From positions 7,775,001 through 7,839,000 of the forward strand of contig CM056875.1 of NCBI GenBank assembly GCA_029876055.1: DNA of 64,000 nt, written 5' to 3'. This document shows, in pieces, positions 42,826 to 53,279 of the stretch (positions are counted from its first letter, which is position 1; every line of letters starts with the position of its first letter). This DNA is from Madurella fahalii. Its lineage: Eukaryota > Ascomycota > Sordariomycetes > Sordariales. A program made the translations under genes and the position numbers. Below the pieces are notes generated by a model that had not been told where the DNA came from, ran no database searches, and saw only the letters and a list, made by a program, of their open reading frames with translations.

Positions 42826-45243
42826 TTACTGCCTCTTCCCACCGCCGTTACCTTCGGGACCATCATGGTCCTCCTCATGCTCATGCTCCAACTCCTCCTC
42901 AATCTCCTCTGCTTCCGAGATGTGCGCAGTCCCCGACGGCGGCCGATGCTCAGGCGGCACCTCCCCGCCGCTCATCTGCCACTCCATCAACTTGCTAAAC
43001 GCGCTTTCCTTGTTCGCGCTCAGCTCCGCGTAGCTGCCAATCTCGGCCACGGTGCCCTCGCTAGAGAGGACGATGATCTTGTCGGACCGCTTGATGGTCG
43101 ACAGGCGGTGGGCGATGGAGATGGTGGTAGCGCGACCGTTGAGGAGCGCTGTGAGAGCTGAGTTGACGAGCGTCTCTGATTCGGCATCGAGTGCCGAGGT
43201 GGCCTCGTCGAGCAGGAGGATATCCGGATCCTTGAGGAGCGCCCGGGCGATGGCGATGCGCTGCTTCTGGCCGCCCGAGAGCTGCGCGCCGCGCGCGCCG
43301 ACCTGCGTCTCGAGGCCGTCGGGGAAGTCGCTGATGAAGCCGCAGTTGGCCTTGCGAGCCGCCGCGATGATCTCGGCCCGCGTCGCGGATGGTTTGCCAT
43401 AGGCGATGTTCTCGGCGATTGTGCCCGAGAACAGCACCGGCTCTTGGGCCACCATGCCGATGCGCCGCCGGAGCGACTTGACGTTCATCTTGGAGATGTC
43501 AACACCGTTGATGGTGATGGAGCCTGATGTCGGGTTGTAGAATCGCAGCAGTAGGGAGGCCACTGTTGACTTGCCCCCTCCTGAGGGCCCCACGATGCAG
43601 ACGTTACTTCCTGAGGGAATCTCAAAATCGAGGCCGTTAAAAATTGTCACCGCAGGCCTTGTAGGGTAAGCGAACGTGACATTGGAAAACCTGATAGGGC
43701 CCTGAGCCGAAGTCACTTTGACGCCTACCGTCTGGGGGATGGTCGGCTTTCGGTCCTGGAGCTCAAACAGACGGCTGGCGGCGCCGACACCCTTCATAAG
43801 CTCTGAATAGAAACCGCTGACGCCGAAGAGGCTGGACCCTGCAAAGACCGTATACATCATGAAGGACGTCAGATCGCCGAGGGTCATGGTCCCTGACCGG
43901 ACGAGGTTACCTCCCACGATCAGCATAGCCAGGATGGTCATGTTGCCTGCCCAACTGGTCGAGGCGAAAAAGGTACCGGATATGATGGCATCCTTCCGCC
44001 CCAGTGCAAAAATCTTTTTGACCTGCTTGCTGTACCTGCCAATCTCTTGGACCTCGCCGGCAAAAGCTTGGCTGGTCTTGATATTGCCCAATCGCTCTTC
44101 CGCGATTTTCATCAGCGAACCCACGTTCTTCTGGATCTGCCGGCTTAGGTTGCGGATGGTACGACCATAGACGACGGCGCCGAGCGCGATCGGAGGAACC
44201 ATGACGAGGATAATAGACGTCAATTTGGGGCTCAGCCAGGCCATGGCGACAAAGCCAGCGGCGCCGCTGACCAGGGACCGGAGGCCGTCTGACACATTCT
44301 GCGTGATGCTCTTGCCGACGATAACGGTATCCGAGTTCAGCCGCGAGATCAAGTCGCCAACACGGTTAGCGTCGAAGAACTCGGCGTCTTGCACGTACGT
44401 CCGACGGTAGAGTTGCGTCCGCAGCCGCGCGACCACGCGCTCGCCCACGATCCTGAGCAGGATAATCCGGCCGAAATTCGCAGTCGCACCAATGGTAAGC
44501 AGAGCAGCCAGGCCGGCAAAAAACTGCTTTAGTGTGAAACCGAAAAGTTGCACCTCGTCCACGGGACCCTTAGTCGAGAGATCGAGGATCCGGCCCACCG
44601 AGAAGGGAATCGACATGGTGACGCTCGACGAGATGAGCAGCAGGACGAAGGCTGCGCCTAGCCACCGGACTTCAGGCCGTGCGATCTTGATCAGCCGCCA
44701 AACCTCGGCCAGTCCGGGCTTGCCTTCCTGGCCCTTGCCCTCCTTCGACAAGCGTGCGCTCATGTTGATGTGTGCTGCTTTGGCAGCCTTCTCGCTCTTC
44801 TGGAATCCATGGGCACTAAGATGCTGGTCCACCTCTTTCGGCTCCGCTGGGGCCGGTGCCTCCTTATTGACGGCAACGTCCTTTTCTTGTTGGAACGGCC
44901 GCGTCGTGGAGAGTTGCCGTAGAGCGTTGACTGGAGACGCCCATCTTGGCTGTTCTAAGATTCGACGCGGTCCAAGCGGTAACTGGTACGCGGTGTTTGT
45001 CGCAGCAACGGGCGTGGCCGGCCGGGGTGTCGCGGATGCCCTTCCGACTCCGGAACCGGAAGACAGCGGGCGGCAAATGTGTGGCTTTGCGGGGCTAAGA
45101 GTCGGTGATGAGGCTGATCTCGACGGCAAGAGAGAAACAGTGCCAGACGACGGCGCCGTCGCATGACCGACGCCGAAGCTAATACCGCGTTGCGGGAGCA
45201 GCGCGGCGCGGCGCATCGCCGCTGCTGCTGCTCCCGAAACCAT
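42826..45243 (-). CDS. MDL1: Mitochondrial ABC half-transporter Mdl1 (ABCB10-like)
   Basis: This is an inner-membrane half-size ABC exporter; yeast Mdl1 exports peptides made by m-AAA proteolysis. It is a single exon of 805 residues. The N-terminus is a long Ala/Arg/Ser-rich targeting region, with an alternative in-frame start at M10 (MRRAALLPQRG, 45216). The transmembrane domain covers roughly residues 190-480 (WLGAAFVLLLISSSVTMSI). The nucleotide-binding domain has Walker A GPSGGGKST near residue 552, signature LSGGQKQR near 654, Walker B ILLLDEATSALD near 674 and the switch His in SIAHRLST. The C-terminal tail is unusually acidic and His-rich (EELEHEHEEDHDGPEGN). Mdl1 is preferred over Mdl2 and Atm1 by overall similarity. 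Confidence 0.9.
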   Translation of the reverse strand: MVSGAAAAAMRRAALLPQRGISFGVGHATAPSSGTVSLLPSRSASSPTLSPAKPHICRPLSSGSGVGRASATPRPATPVAATNTAYQLPLGPRRILEQPRWASPVNALRQLSTTRPFQQEKDVAVNKEAPAPAEPKEVDQHLSAHGFQKSEKAAKAAHINMSARLSKEGKGQEGKPGLAEVWRLIKIARPEVRWLGAAFVLLLISSSVTMSIPFSVGRILDLSTKGPVDEVQLFGFTLKQFFAGLAALLTIGATANFGRIILLRIVGERVVARLRTQLYRRTYVQDAEFFDANRVGDLISRLNSDTVIVGKSITQNVSDGLRSLVSGAAGFVAMAWLSPKLTSIILVMVPPIALGAVVYGRTIRNLSRQIQKNVGSLMKIAEERLGNIKTSQAFAGEVQEIGRYSKQVKKIFALGRKDAIISGTFFASTSWAGNMTILAMLIVGGNLVRSGTMTLGDLTSFMMYTVFAGSSLFGVSGFYSELMKGVGAASRLFELQDRKPTIPQTVGVKVTSAQGPIRFSNVTFAYPTRPAVTIFNGLDFEIPSGSNVCIVGPSGGGKSTVASLLLRFYNPTSGSITINGVDISKMNVKSLRRRIGMVAQEPVLFSGTIAENIAYGKPSATRAEIIAAARKANCGFISDFPDGLETQVGARGAQLSGGQKQRIAIARALLKDPDILLLDEATSALDAESETLVNSALTALLNGRATTISIAHRLSTIKRSDKIIVLSSEGTVAEIGSYAELSANKESAFSKLMEWQMSGGEVPPEHRPPSGTAHISEAEEIEEELEHEHEEDHDGPEGNGGGKRQ

Positions 45244-45996
45244 CGCGAATGGTATCCTGCGTCGTCCCTTTTGTGCCCGAAAACTGCAAATCTCTTTTCT
45301 TGTCCCGTGGTCTCGAGAGGTGAAATGGCTAGGGGACTGTCATTTCGAGTGTGCGGTGGTCAATTGCGATGCTTCGGCCGCCCATGTCCGCTCAATCCCC
45401 ATGTGAATCACTCAGCGAAGGGAAGAAAAATCGCGGGCCGATGGAAGACTCGGCCAGAGCCAAATGGGACCCTTGTCGCAAATTGGGATTTCGTCATGCA
45501 GAATCGCCGAGCTCCGATTCCTAGGCTGAGCTACCCAGCTTGGCGGCTTGGCTTTTGCGGCTTTTCTTCGCGACCAGGGTCCATCAGGTCGTGATGCGGT
45601 CAATGCAGATCACCTGCGGCTTACCGTTGACGAGAGACGGATGCAGGGGGTATGCACTCTCCTGTGAATGGGGAATTTGAAAGCTCTTGGATCCTTCAAC
45701 CGCCGCATCTTCACTGATCTGTCTTGTATTACCCTACCCTAACCTTCCGGAACAAAGCCCGTCAATCCAGGGTGACCGCTCGCTCAAAGCCACACCCCTC
45801 AGTGCCTCTCCCCATATTTGCGTCATGATACAACAAGCAAACTCACTTATGCCCAGCTGCTTCCCATACGACTTGCTGTAGCACGGAGCATCTCAATCAA
45901 GGTACTCGGCCAGTGGGAAGCTCCAATCCAAGACTCCAGACGCTCTGAATGCAATCATCCTGATTCTCCGTCCTCACTATAACGATAGGCCCGAGG
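45244..45996. other. MDL1 promoter / RTT103 3' region
   Basis: This 750-bp interval lies between two minus-strand genes. It contains one short CCCTACCCTAACC motif near 45,731. No gene is supported. Confidence 0.5.
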
Positions 45997-47491
45997 CTAC
46001 GAGCCGTGGCTGTCCTTTCTGAGCATTTCCTTGACATCCGCATCTATTCCGTCATCGCCGCCGAGATCAGGAAAGTCTTCCGATGTCTCAATCTTTCGTT
46101 TTTTAGACCCGTTTAACGGCACCGCCTGATACTGAGAAGCCAAGTTCGAGAGCATCTCTATGCCCGGGGCCGAGGTTGCGAAGGGAGACTGAGTATTCGG
46201 AGCAGCCGGGCCGCTGTGGAATGGAACTGATTGAGGATGGCCGTTCTGGGGCTCGGGACCGACGGCTGGCCGATTGAAGAAGTCGCTAACATGGTCCTGA
46301 ACGTGAGGCGGCGTGAGAGCCTCAACCTGTGGCCGTTCCGGCTCGGGGATGGGACTCATAGAGGTGCGATTACCGGCGGACTGCTCCTGGTTATGCGCAG
46401 GCAGACCGCTAATAATGGCGAGTTCTACTGCCTGCTTCTTCTGCTCAATTTCAGTTCGGCGGCCACTCAGCTCCCTCATCTGCTGCTCCTCATCTTCTAA
46501 GGCTTCACGGTTTGCCGTCAGAACCTTCTCCAGTTCCCGGAGCAGCTCTCTGCGCGCCCGGATGGATTCTGTGACAGCACCCTCGGCGTTCGCGAGGGAC
46601 TTAAGAAGCCCATTGAGACGCGCCGCCTGGACCGGGAGAGCTGTGCTGTTAGCAGCTGGGTCGGTCAGCTTCTCGTACTCGGCATTGGCAGAGTTGAGAG
46701 CATTCTTCATAGGCTGGAGGCTCTTAGCCACGGCTTGTTGCGGGGCAACCAACGGAGCGATCTCGGGAGGAATTGAAGACGCCGATGACGACGAGCTAAA
46801 CATGGGATTGCCGAAACCGCCAACATTAGCAGTGGGCCGCGTCCTATCGATCTCTAAAGGCGAACTTTAGCACATCTAGTACCGGGAGGAAACAGATCCA
46901 ACTATCCGAGCACTCACCAGCGAGCTTGGCTTCCAACTCCAGCATGACCTCCCTGTCAAAGATACTCCGCTCTTTCCACACATCCACGACCCTACGCAGC
47001 TTGGCTTGCACATCTGAAGTGGCGCCTTTATATGCCACTGACGTTGCGTCTGCGATGAAGGGGGAGAATGCGTTTAGGAAGTCATCCTTATGGCGTGCCT
47101 TGGATTGCTGTGTCACTTCTGTTTGACAGGCATTGGGTTAGCTGATTGCCCACGATCGCCCGACAGCACCAGAGGCGCTCAGGATGTAGTCGGCACGGCG
47201 CCCCATGAGACGGCGGACAGTGAGCTGGAGGGCTACTAACCGTTTGCAAGATAGATCATATTCAACCTCTTAGCGCTGGGAAGGTCTCTCAATTTCGTAA
47301 GCCATAGATGGACTGTCTGTGACGCATGTCGTCTGCGTTATCGCGGTCAGCCGCATGCGAGAAACCAGAAACGCTCGTCGTTGTCATGCTTACCGATGAA
47401 ACATAATCCATTGGGCTGTGGTGGCGATGCTTTCGTGACTCTCATTCAGCGCCGATAGCTTGGAGAGCACGGCATCATCCGTGTAGGCCAT
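45997..47491 (-). CDS. RTT103: Rtt103, RNA polymerase II CTD-interacting protein
   Basis: Rtt103 binds Ser2-phosphorylated Pol II CTD and links the Rat1/Xrn2 exonuclease to transcription termination. Minus-strand exons 47491-47394, 47332-47241, 47118-46918 and 46853-45997 give 415 residues, matching yeast Rtt103. The N-terminal CID domain (about 1-135) starts AVLSKLSALNESHESI and contains RRHASQTVHLWLTKLRDLP, NMIYLANEVTQQSKARHKDD and WKERSIFDREVMLELEAKL. A long coiled coil (about residues 160-260) follows with LLKSLANAEGAV and LRELEKVLTANREALEDEE. A nuclear-localisation-like GSKKRKIE lies near the acidic end. It is divergent from clathrin light chain. Confidence 0.92.
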
Positions 47492-48130
47492 TGCGGACGG
47501 TGGGATAACGGCCTAAACGATTGAATTGCGAGGGTGGAAGATGAACTCAAGATGCCAAAGCCGTGCTGGATGGCCGATGGTTTGGCGGCAGTGATGTCGG
47601 TAAAGCGATGGATATTTATGGTGTTGCGTCCCAATCAGAAGCTCATACAATTACGATTCAAGATGGATCTTGGTTTGGAATCGGCGTGCTGCCGGACTCC
47701 TGCAAATCTACCTTTGCAACAAGATCGCTCACTTCGCGCCTCCTTCGCTTCCGGACAGTGGAACGAGAACAGTGGGCAGCATGCACGAGAGCGACGATGT
47801 GCGGCCTGTTTGTTTGGCAAGGATAGAAAGTGGAAGATATGCGGGAGAGCGCGCAGGGTTGCATCAAAAGAACCGTTTCCGTGCTAGTTTGACCGGTTTA
47901 ATTGAATATTCCGTGGTTATTACTTCGATTTAATGATATTATACCCCTGCAGCCACTTGGGGTTAATCGGCCCAAGGAGGGAGCGCGGCCCAGCAACCTG
48001 GCGCAATCAAAGGCACCTTCCTGGATTCTTGTGTGAGCACCACGCATCTCGCAATCTACAGCGACCCTAACCTTCGATCACTCCGCTGCTGCTACAATAA
48101 TCTGATCCTGCCTGAGATAAACCCGGCGCC
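47492..48130. other. RTT103 / CLC1 divergent promoter
   Basis: This 640-bp interval lies between divergent start codons. A CCCTAACC motif lies near 48,064, about 65 bp before the CLC1 ATG. No gene is supported. Confidence 0.5.
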
Positions 48131-48956
48131 ATGGCTGAACGATTCCCTTCATTGGAGGACTTCGACTCGGGCGGTTAGTTGGACTTTTTCCTGCCCACCC
48201 GTGTCATGTCTTCTAACTTTGCGCACAGCCCAGACTGACATCAAGGACGCGTCCGACGCACCCTCTGCGAGCAACTTCCTGGAGAGAGAGAAGGCAATTC
48301 TCGGAGACGATGCCAACCAGTTTGCGACGGTCGAAGATGCTGGCTTCGATGAAGGAGACGATGATTTGCTAGGAGGCGGCATCAGTTCACCAGGCGGCAA
48401 TGCCGCGTTTGAGAGCCAATTTCCAGACATTACCAGTTCCAACGAGGTACGCCGAAGGCAGGATTATTTGCTCCCTCCAAGTATGAATCTAAACAGTGAA
48501 CCGCAGGGCGTCGCACCCGGCGGTACTATTACCGGCCCCTCAGTCAGCTACAACTCGGGGTATACCCCTTACACCGAGGAGGAGGAAGAGCCCCAGGTGA
48601 TCAAGGACTGGCGCGAGAAGCGAGACGCTCAAAATGCGAAGCGAGCCGAGCAGTTTGCCCAGCAGCGCGCCGAGACGGTCCGGGAAGCACAGCAGAACAT
48701 CGACGACTTTTACGAGAACTACAATAACAAAAAGGAAAAGATGATTGCGCAGACCCGTCGGGAGGCCGAGCAGTTCCTCGCCAGCCGCGAGGATACCACC
48801 TCAGGTGGGACGAGCTGGGAGCGTATATCCAAGCTGGTCGATGTCAGCGGAAAGGGCTCAAAAGGTGGTGCTGCCGGTTCCGGTAAGGAGCGGTTCCGTG
48901 AGCTTCTTATGAGCCTACGGAAGGATGAGAAAGCTCCTGGAGCCGAGGGATATTAA
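48131..48956 (+). CDS. CLC1: Clathrin light chain
   Basis: This is the regulatory light chain of the clathrin triskelion in TGN/endosome and plasma membrane coats. Exons are 48131-48173, 48229-48446 and 48507-48956, giving 236 residues. The first exon encodes MAERFPSLEDFDSG. The acidic N-terminal third includes FLEREKAILGDDANQFAT. The heavy-chain-binding helix is VIKDWREKRDAQNAKRAEQF, continuing through NIDDFYENYNNKKEKMIAQT, and the C-terminus has the family GTSWERISKLVDVS and RFRELLMSLRKDEKAPGA. The 60-bp segment 48447-48506 is an in-frame, stop-free intron (GTACGC...CCGCAG). Removing it joins ITSSNE to GVAPGGTITGP and gives the yeast-like length. Retention would add 20 residues. Confidence 0.93.
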
Positions 48957-49338
48957 ATGATTAGCCAACTTCGAGATGATGTTACCGACCGATACACCAT
49001 CGCGGTCGCACATAGACCATGGCAATGACAATCGACGGAAGCAACTTTACCTAATGTACTCTAGAAGGGGACTTTCAATCTGCGAGCAGGGGTACTCGGG
49101 TATTCTGCAATGAAGGCGTCAAATGATTAATGGAGCACTTTGAATGGTATGAACACCGAGTTCCTGGCAGAACACCGAAGCAATTGCATATTGAGAAAAA
49201 TCGACCTGACCAGCCTTCGATTCTTCACCGATCAAAATCTCCGCGGACCTGGTTACCACCTCTATTTCTCCCAAGGCCTACATTTACAGATTTCCACGTA
49301 ACCATCTATATCTCTCACCACCTTCTCTGCCGACCTGC
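48957..49338. other. Convergent CLC1/COX7 spacer
   Basis: This 380-bp AT-richer interval lies between the stop codons of convergent genes. It presumably holds both polyadenylation regions. Confidence 0.5.
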
Positions 49339-49919
49339 TTATGTAGAGCGCTCGCTGCCGAACCAGGTGTTGTAACCACAGACCCTGCGGCACATGGCGT
49401 ACATGGTAGCTAAACAACAACGTAGTTAGTTGACCCAGTAGCTCGTCAAGCGGCCAGATATAGAAAGCACCGGGATCGTGCCGACAACGTACCGCCGAAA
49501 GTGCCCCACAACAGGAAGAGGTACGGGCGGAGCAACATGTTGCTGCGCGGGTGCTATGCATGGAAAAGAAGCAGGAAATTGTCAGCCATGTCGTCCCTAT
49601 GCCATTGCGTCCTCTGTTGTGCCCGTTTTCACCACCCCACCTCCTATCCAATCCAAGCCGGGGGAGAAGGAACTCACAATCCGCCAGAGGCGCTGGTGGT
49701 TGCGGTATGCAGCCTGGTAGTACCGCTGATACTGGGGGACCTTGTTCGGGGCGTTGATGAAACTGCAGTTTTGGAGAGGGAAGCTGTTAGCTTTTGCTCT
49801 GCTGGTCGAGGTGGATCGTACGATCGCGCGGGAATTCGCAGGCGTCAATTGGCAGCACGGCGCTGCGCGCAGCGATTGCTATGCGCCTCGACATTCTTCG
49901 GAATTGTTGCTTACCCCAT
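49339..49919 (-). CDS. COX7: Cytochrome c oxidase subunit 7
   Basis: This is a small single-span nuclear-encoded subunit of respiratory complex IV. Four minus-strand exons, 49919-49915, 49762-49678, 49553-49493 and 49409-49339, give only 73 residues. The first coding exon is five bases (ATGGG). The protein starts MGFINAPNKVPQYQRYYQAA and has the motif LWRIHPRSNMLLRPYLFLLW, which aligns with the RHPRS..YL.P region of yeast Cox7, then the membrane span to GTFGATMYAMCRRV and the end GYNTWFGSERST. All three introns are GT-AG. Because no exon exceeds 85 bp the gene is easily overlooked. It converges on clathrin light chain. Confidence 0.88.
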
Positions 49920-50544
49920 CTTGAATTGAGCGGAGTTGGTGATTGCGACCGGACTTTTGCGAAGGTTGCTGAGGTGGTGGTGATGTGGTGTTGGTGAAGG
50001 TGAGTTCGGGCTCTTGGGGCTTGTTCTTAGCGAATGACGAGTGAAATGCTTCGGATTGGCCAATGCTCAGGGCTGACTAAGCCCGAGTTTTGGCGGCTTG
50101 ATGCCAAGGAATTTGATTCAGGCTCTAACCCTCCTTCTGCTGTTCCAACTGGGTTTGGCAGATGGATGTTTAAAGTACAGTTTCGGGTACAATTTAGTAC
50201 GATTTCCGGGCTTCTGTTACGAATGCGCAGCGTTCGAAGAGAATCAAACGGCTGTAGCGCAAATCTTTGACCGTCATCAGTGACCGATTCCTAACAACTC
50301 TTCGGCGGCAGTGCGTGATGACATCACTAGCACAGCTCAGGGATGTTTGTTCGAGACTCTCGGTTCCGTTCATGATTAATAGCATACATCGAAACAGTAC
50401 AGAAGTGCAAGGAGCGCTCGCCGATCCGCCTGTAAATCATCTAGTCCCCGCCGTGCCCGTCTAAACAAAGTTATACATGCGCCCGAATTAGGATGCGGAG
50501 CGTCGTGGGATTATCCAGCCCATTCTTCGCCAAGCTGTTCGTAA
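49920..50544. other. COX7 promoter / TLG2 3' region
   Basis: This 625-bp interval lies between two minus-strand genes. No gene or clear element was seen. Confidence 0.5.
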
Positions 50545-51741
50545 TCAACTCTCGTCCTCAGCGGCTGGAGCCCCGTGCCTTTTGGGTTTGAGGGCCAGCA
50601 GTATTATCATAGCGGCAATGATTAGTAGCAGAAGGAAGATGATCTTCCGCTTGGTCGTCTTCTTCTGATAACCCTCGGCTGCCTTGAGTTCCTTCTCAGC
50701 CTCCTTCACGTCCGTAGCCATGCGCTCCACGTTGTAATCGATCCTGTCCAGCATGGTACCCTGGTCGATGACCATTGTCTGCAGGTCGCGGAAGAGGTCT
50801 GCTAACTCGATAATACCCTGTGCGATATCCTCAATCTCTCGTTCGCGCTGTGATATGGCGACGTCGTTCGACTGCAAGAGCTTCTGATGTGATGGAGCCT
50901 GTAAAGTGAATTGGGAATACGTTCGGTCCGCGTCGGATTCTAGGAGTGAAGGATCGGTGTAGGTCCCCCCGCCTAGGGGGGTAGATGTACGTTCAATAGG
51001 GCTGGCTAGCCCGGCCATGCCCCTGAGCTCTGAGAGTGAAGTTAGCATCCGGCCTACACATTCCTATTTGATCATGTGCCCTTACTTTTCAGATATGCGC
51101 TCTGTTTCTTGCGGAACCCAGCACTCGCCTCCTGCACTCTAGTCGCGAGATTAACTTTGATATTCTTTGCCATGGTCTCGTCGGCACGGCTCATTTGGCC
51201 GTTCGCCTTGCCCTCGCGCACCATCTGCTCAATGCGTTGTATGCAGCGGCGACACTCGTGAAACCCTCGTGTGATGGCCTGCGTCAAACGCTCAATCTCG
51301 CGCTCCTCGGCCTTCTTAGCCTCATCGTCATTGAAGCCGGGCAGCACATGCTTTTGGTGTAGACGCTCCAGCATCTGGCTCTTGCTGGCAATGTCGGCCA
51401 GCAGTTCGGTCACCTCGTCCGAAATGTCTGCCCACCGCGGCGGAAGCAGGTCCATCTCGATCACCGCATCACCGTCATCCACGTCATAGGCGCCTGATGA
51501 TAAGAGGCCGCGCCGGTCCTCATCCGCCGCGAATAGCACCGCCGAGCTCACCCCACCGCCGCCGCCGAAGCGGTCGTTCGCGTTGGACGGCCCATACCGG
51601 TTGCGCTGAGCCGGGTGGTGGGCGTAGGACTGCCGGTACGAGATGTAGCTGTAGCGCAGCGTCAGCGTTACCGTATAGTCACTCTGGGCACCCCGGACAG
51701 GCTGTTATGAATCCCTACAGGTTCGTGCGGTCCCGCCACAT
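50545..51741 (-). CDS. TLG2: Tlg2/syntaxin-16-type Qa-SNARE
   Basis: This is a t-SNARE of the trans-Golgi network and early endosome, acting with the SM protein Vps45. Minus-strand exons 51741-51719, 51648-51086 and 51029-50545 give 356 residues. The 23-nt first exon plus exon 2 give MWRDRTNLYISYRQSYAHH, the characteristic Tlg2 N-terminal peptide that binds Vps45. An Habc bundle follows (DISDEVTELLADIASKSQML, ECRRCIQRIEQMVREGK). After the junction YLKKLRGMAGL comes the SNARE helix with its central glutamine (ADLFRDLQTMVIDQGTMLDR). The C-terminal anchor is IIFLLLLIIAAMIILLAL followed by a short lumenal tail. It is divergent from calmodulin. Confidence 0.94.
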
Positions 51742-52323
51742 GGCGGACGCAAGAAGGGGAAGACGGAGGGCTTCAGCCCGTCCTGGACTCTAGCGATGGA
51801 GAGATCGGGCGCTCTTGTATCTGCTGCCGTGAATCGTACCGGTGCGGTATCACATTGTAAACCGCTATCGCAATGCGCAGGTTGGTTACCTGGCTCCGTT
51901 GGCTCCGGGGGACGGTTGCTTTTCGACCGAAGGAGGATGGATGACGAACCAGACACAATTGCCAATTGCAAGAGGCCGGGCGATGCCGCGACAGCCAGCT
52001 GCTCCCAGCTGTGGGTTCTAATCCCACAACGGGCAGGCCTGGGGCCTTGGCAGATCCGCGCGCCAGGAAAAGGCAGCAGCGAAGCCTGACGGGGGCTTGA
52101 CAGCCGCCCGGGGCTTTCTTTTTCTAAGAGGGGGCCCCGCTTCCCTCGAAATCTCCAGGTTGCGCCTCATCATTTAATCCGGCTCCCAGCACAACCCTGA
52201 TCAGTTAACACTGCTGCCCTACTCACCGCTCTCGATCTTGTGCAAAGGCTTGCAGCAGGATTGCTACCGGTTCCCTTCAGCTCGTCCATACAGCAAGGCT
52301 CATCCGCTTCCTAACGTATCAAC
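51742..52323. other. TLG2 / calmodulin divergent promoter
   Basis: This 580-bp interval lies between divergent start codons. A tRNA T-arm-like sequence near 52,009-52,025 was considered and rejected. No gene is supported. Confidence 0.5.
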
Positions 52324-53279
52324 ATGGTTAGTCGTTGTGATGCGTATGATTCGGTTGGGAGGCAGCCCCGCGGTCGAGGGGTAGTCGGGCTCCGTCCGCA
52401 GAAGATCACGAGCTGACGACGCCTTCAACAACAGGCCGACTCCCTTACCGAAGAGCAGGTCTCCGAGTTTAAGGAGGCGTTCTCTCTTTTCGTACGTTGC
52501 ACCTTTGCTTTCTCTCCCCTTATTATTAGGTAATTCCCCATGCAGCGTCAACGGTGCTGACCCCTGAACAGGACAAGGACGGCGATGGTTAGTGCCCTGC
52601 AGCTGTGTTTCCGAGTTTGCAACATCACGACCCCGCCCCTGCGCAAGGCTCACGTTGCGCTTGCTACGCACGCACAGCACGACCCCACGGTCCTTTCATG
52701 CGCCAGTGTCCATCATGACGCGGCGGAAGATGCTAAAGGTGTGAGCAGGACAAATCACAACCAAGGAGCTCGGCACCGTGATGCGCTCGCTCGGCCAGAA
52801 CCCCTCCGAATCGGAACTGCAGGACATGATCAACGAGGTGGATGCTGACAACAATGGCACCATTGACTTCCCCGGTAATGCCCACAATATTCGCATGGAA
52901 CACAACCATATGCTGATAGACATCTAGAGTTCCTTACCATGATGGCGCGGAAGATGAAGGACACCGATTCGGAGGAGGAGATCCGCGAGGCATTTAAGGT
53001 GTGCCCATCACAAGCCAAACCTTCTTGCACTCCCTGACCGCTGAGGCATAGGTCTTCGACCGCGACAACAACGGTTTCATCTCGGCCGCCGAACTCCGAC
53101 ACGTCATGACATCGATTGGCGAGAAGCTTACTGACGACGAGGTCGATGAGATGATCCGTGAGGCTGACCAGGACGGTGACGGGCGTATCGACTGTGCGTA
53201 TCATGTTACAACCTGCTTGAACGCATGCTGACGCGAGATGCCAGACAACGAGTTCGTCCAGCTCATGATGCAAAAGTAA
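52324..53279 (+). CDS. CMD1: Calmodulin
   Basis: Calmodulin is the ubiquitous Ca2+ sensor that activates calcineurin and CaM kinases. Seven exons (52324-52326, 52435-52491, 52572-52587, 52749-52874, 52928-52998, 53052-53193 and 53245-53279) give exactly 149 residues. The first coding exon is the ATG alone and the third is 16 nt. Four canonical EF-hand loops are intact: DKDGDGQITTKE (21-32), [12 protein letters not shown] (57-68), [12 protein letters not shown] (94-105) and [12 protein letters not shown] (130-141). The protein ends FVQLMMQK. The gene is the most intron-dense of the window, with six introns of 51-161 bp. Unlike yeast calmodulin, loop 4 is complete and should bind calcium. Confidence 0.97.

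Noticed and set aside
52009..52025. tRNA T-arm-like sequence (GTGGGTTCTAATCCCAC followed by AACGGGCA)
   Set aside because: The T stem and loop are good, but no matching 5' acceptor strand, A box or anticodon arm could be found at a plausible distance upstream.
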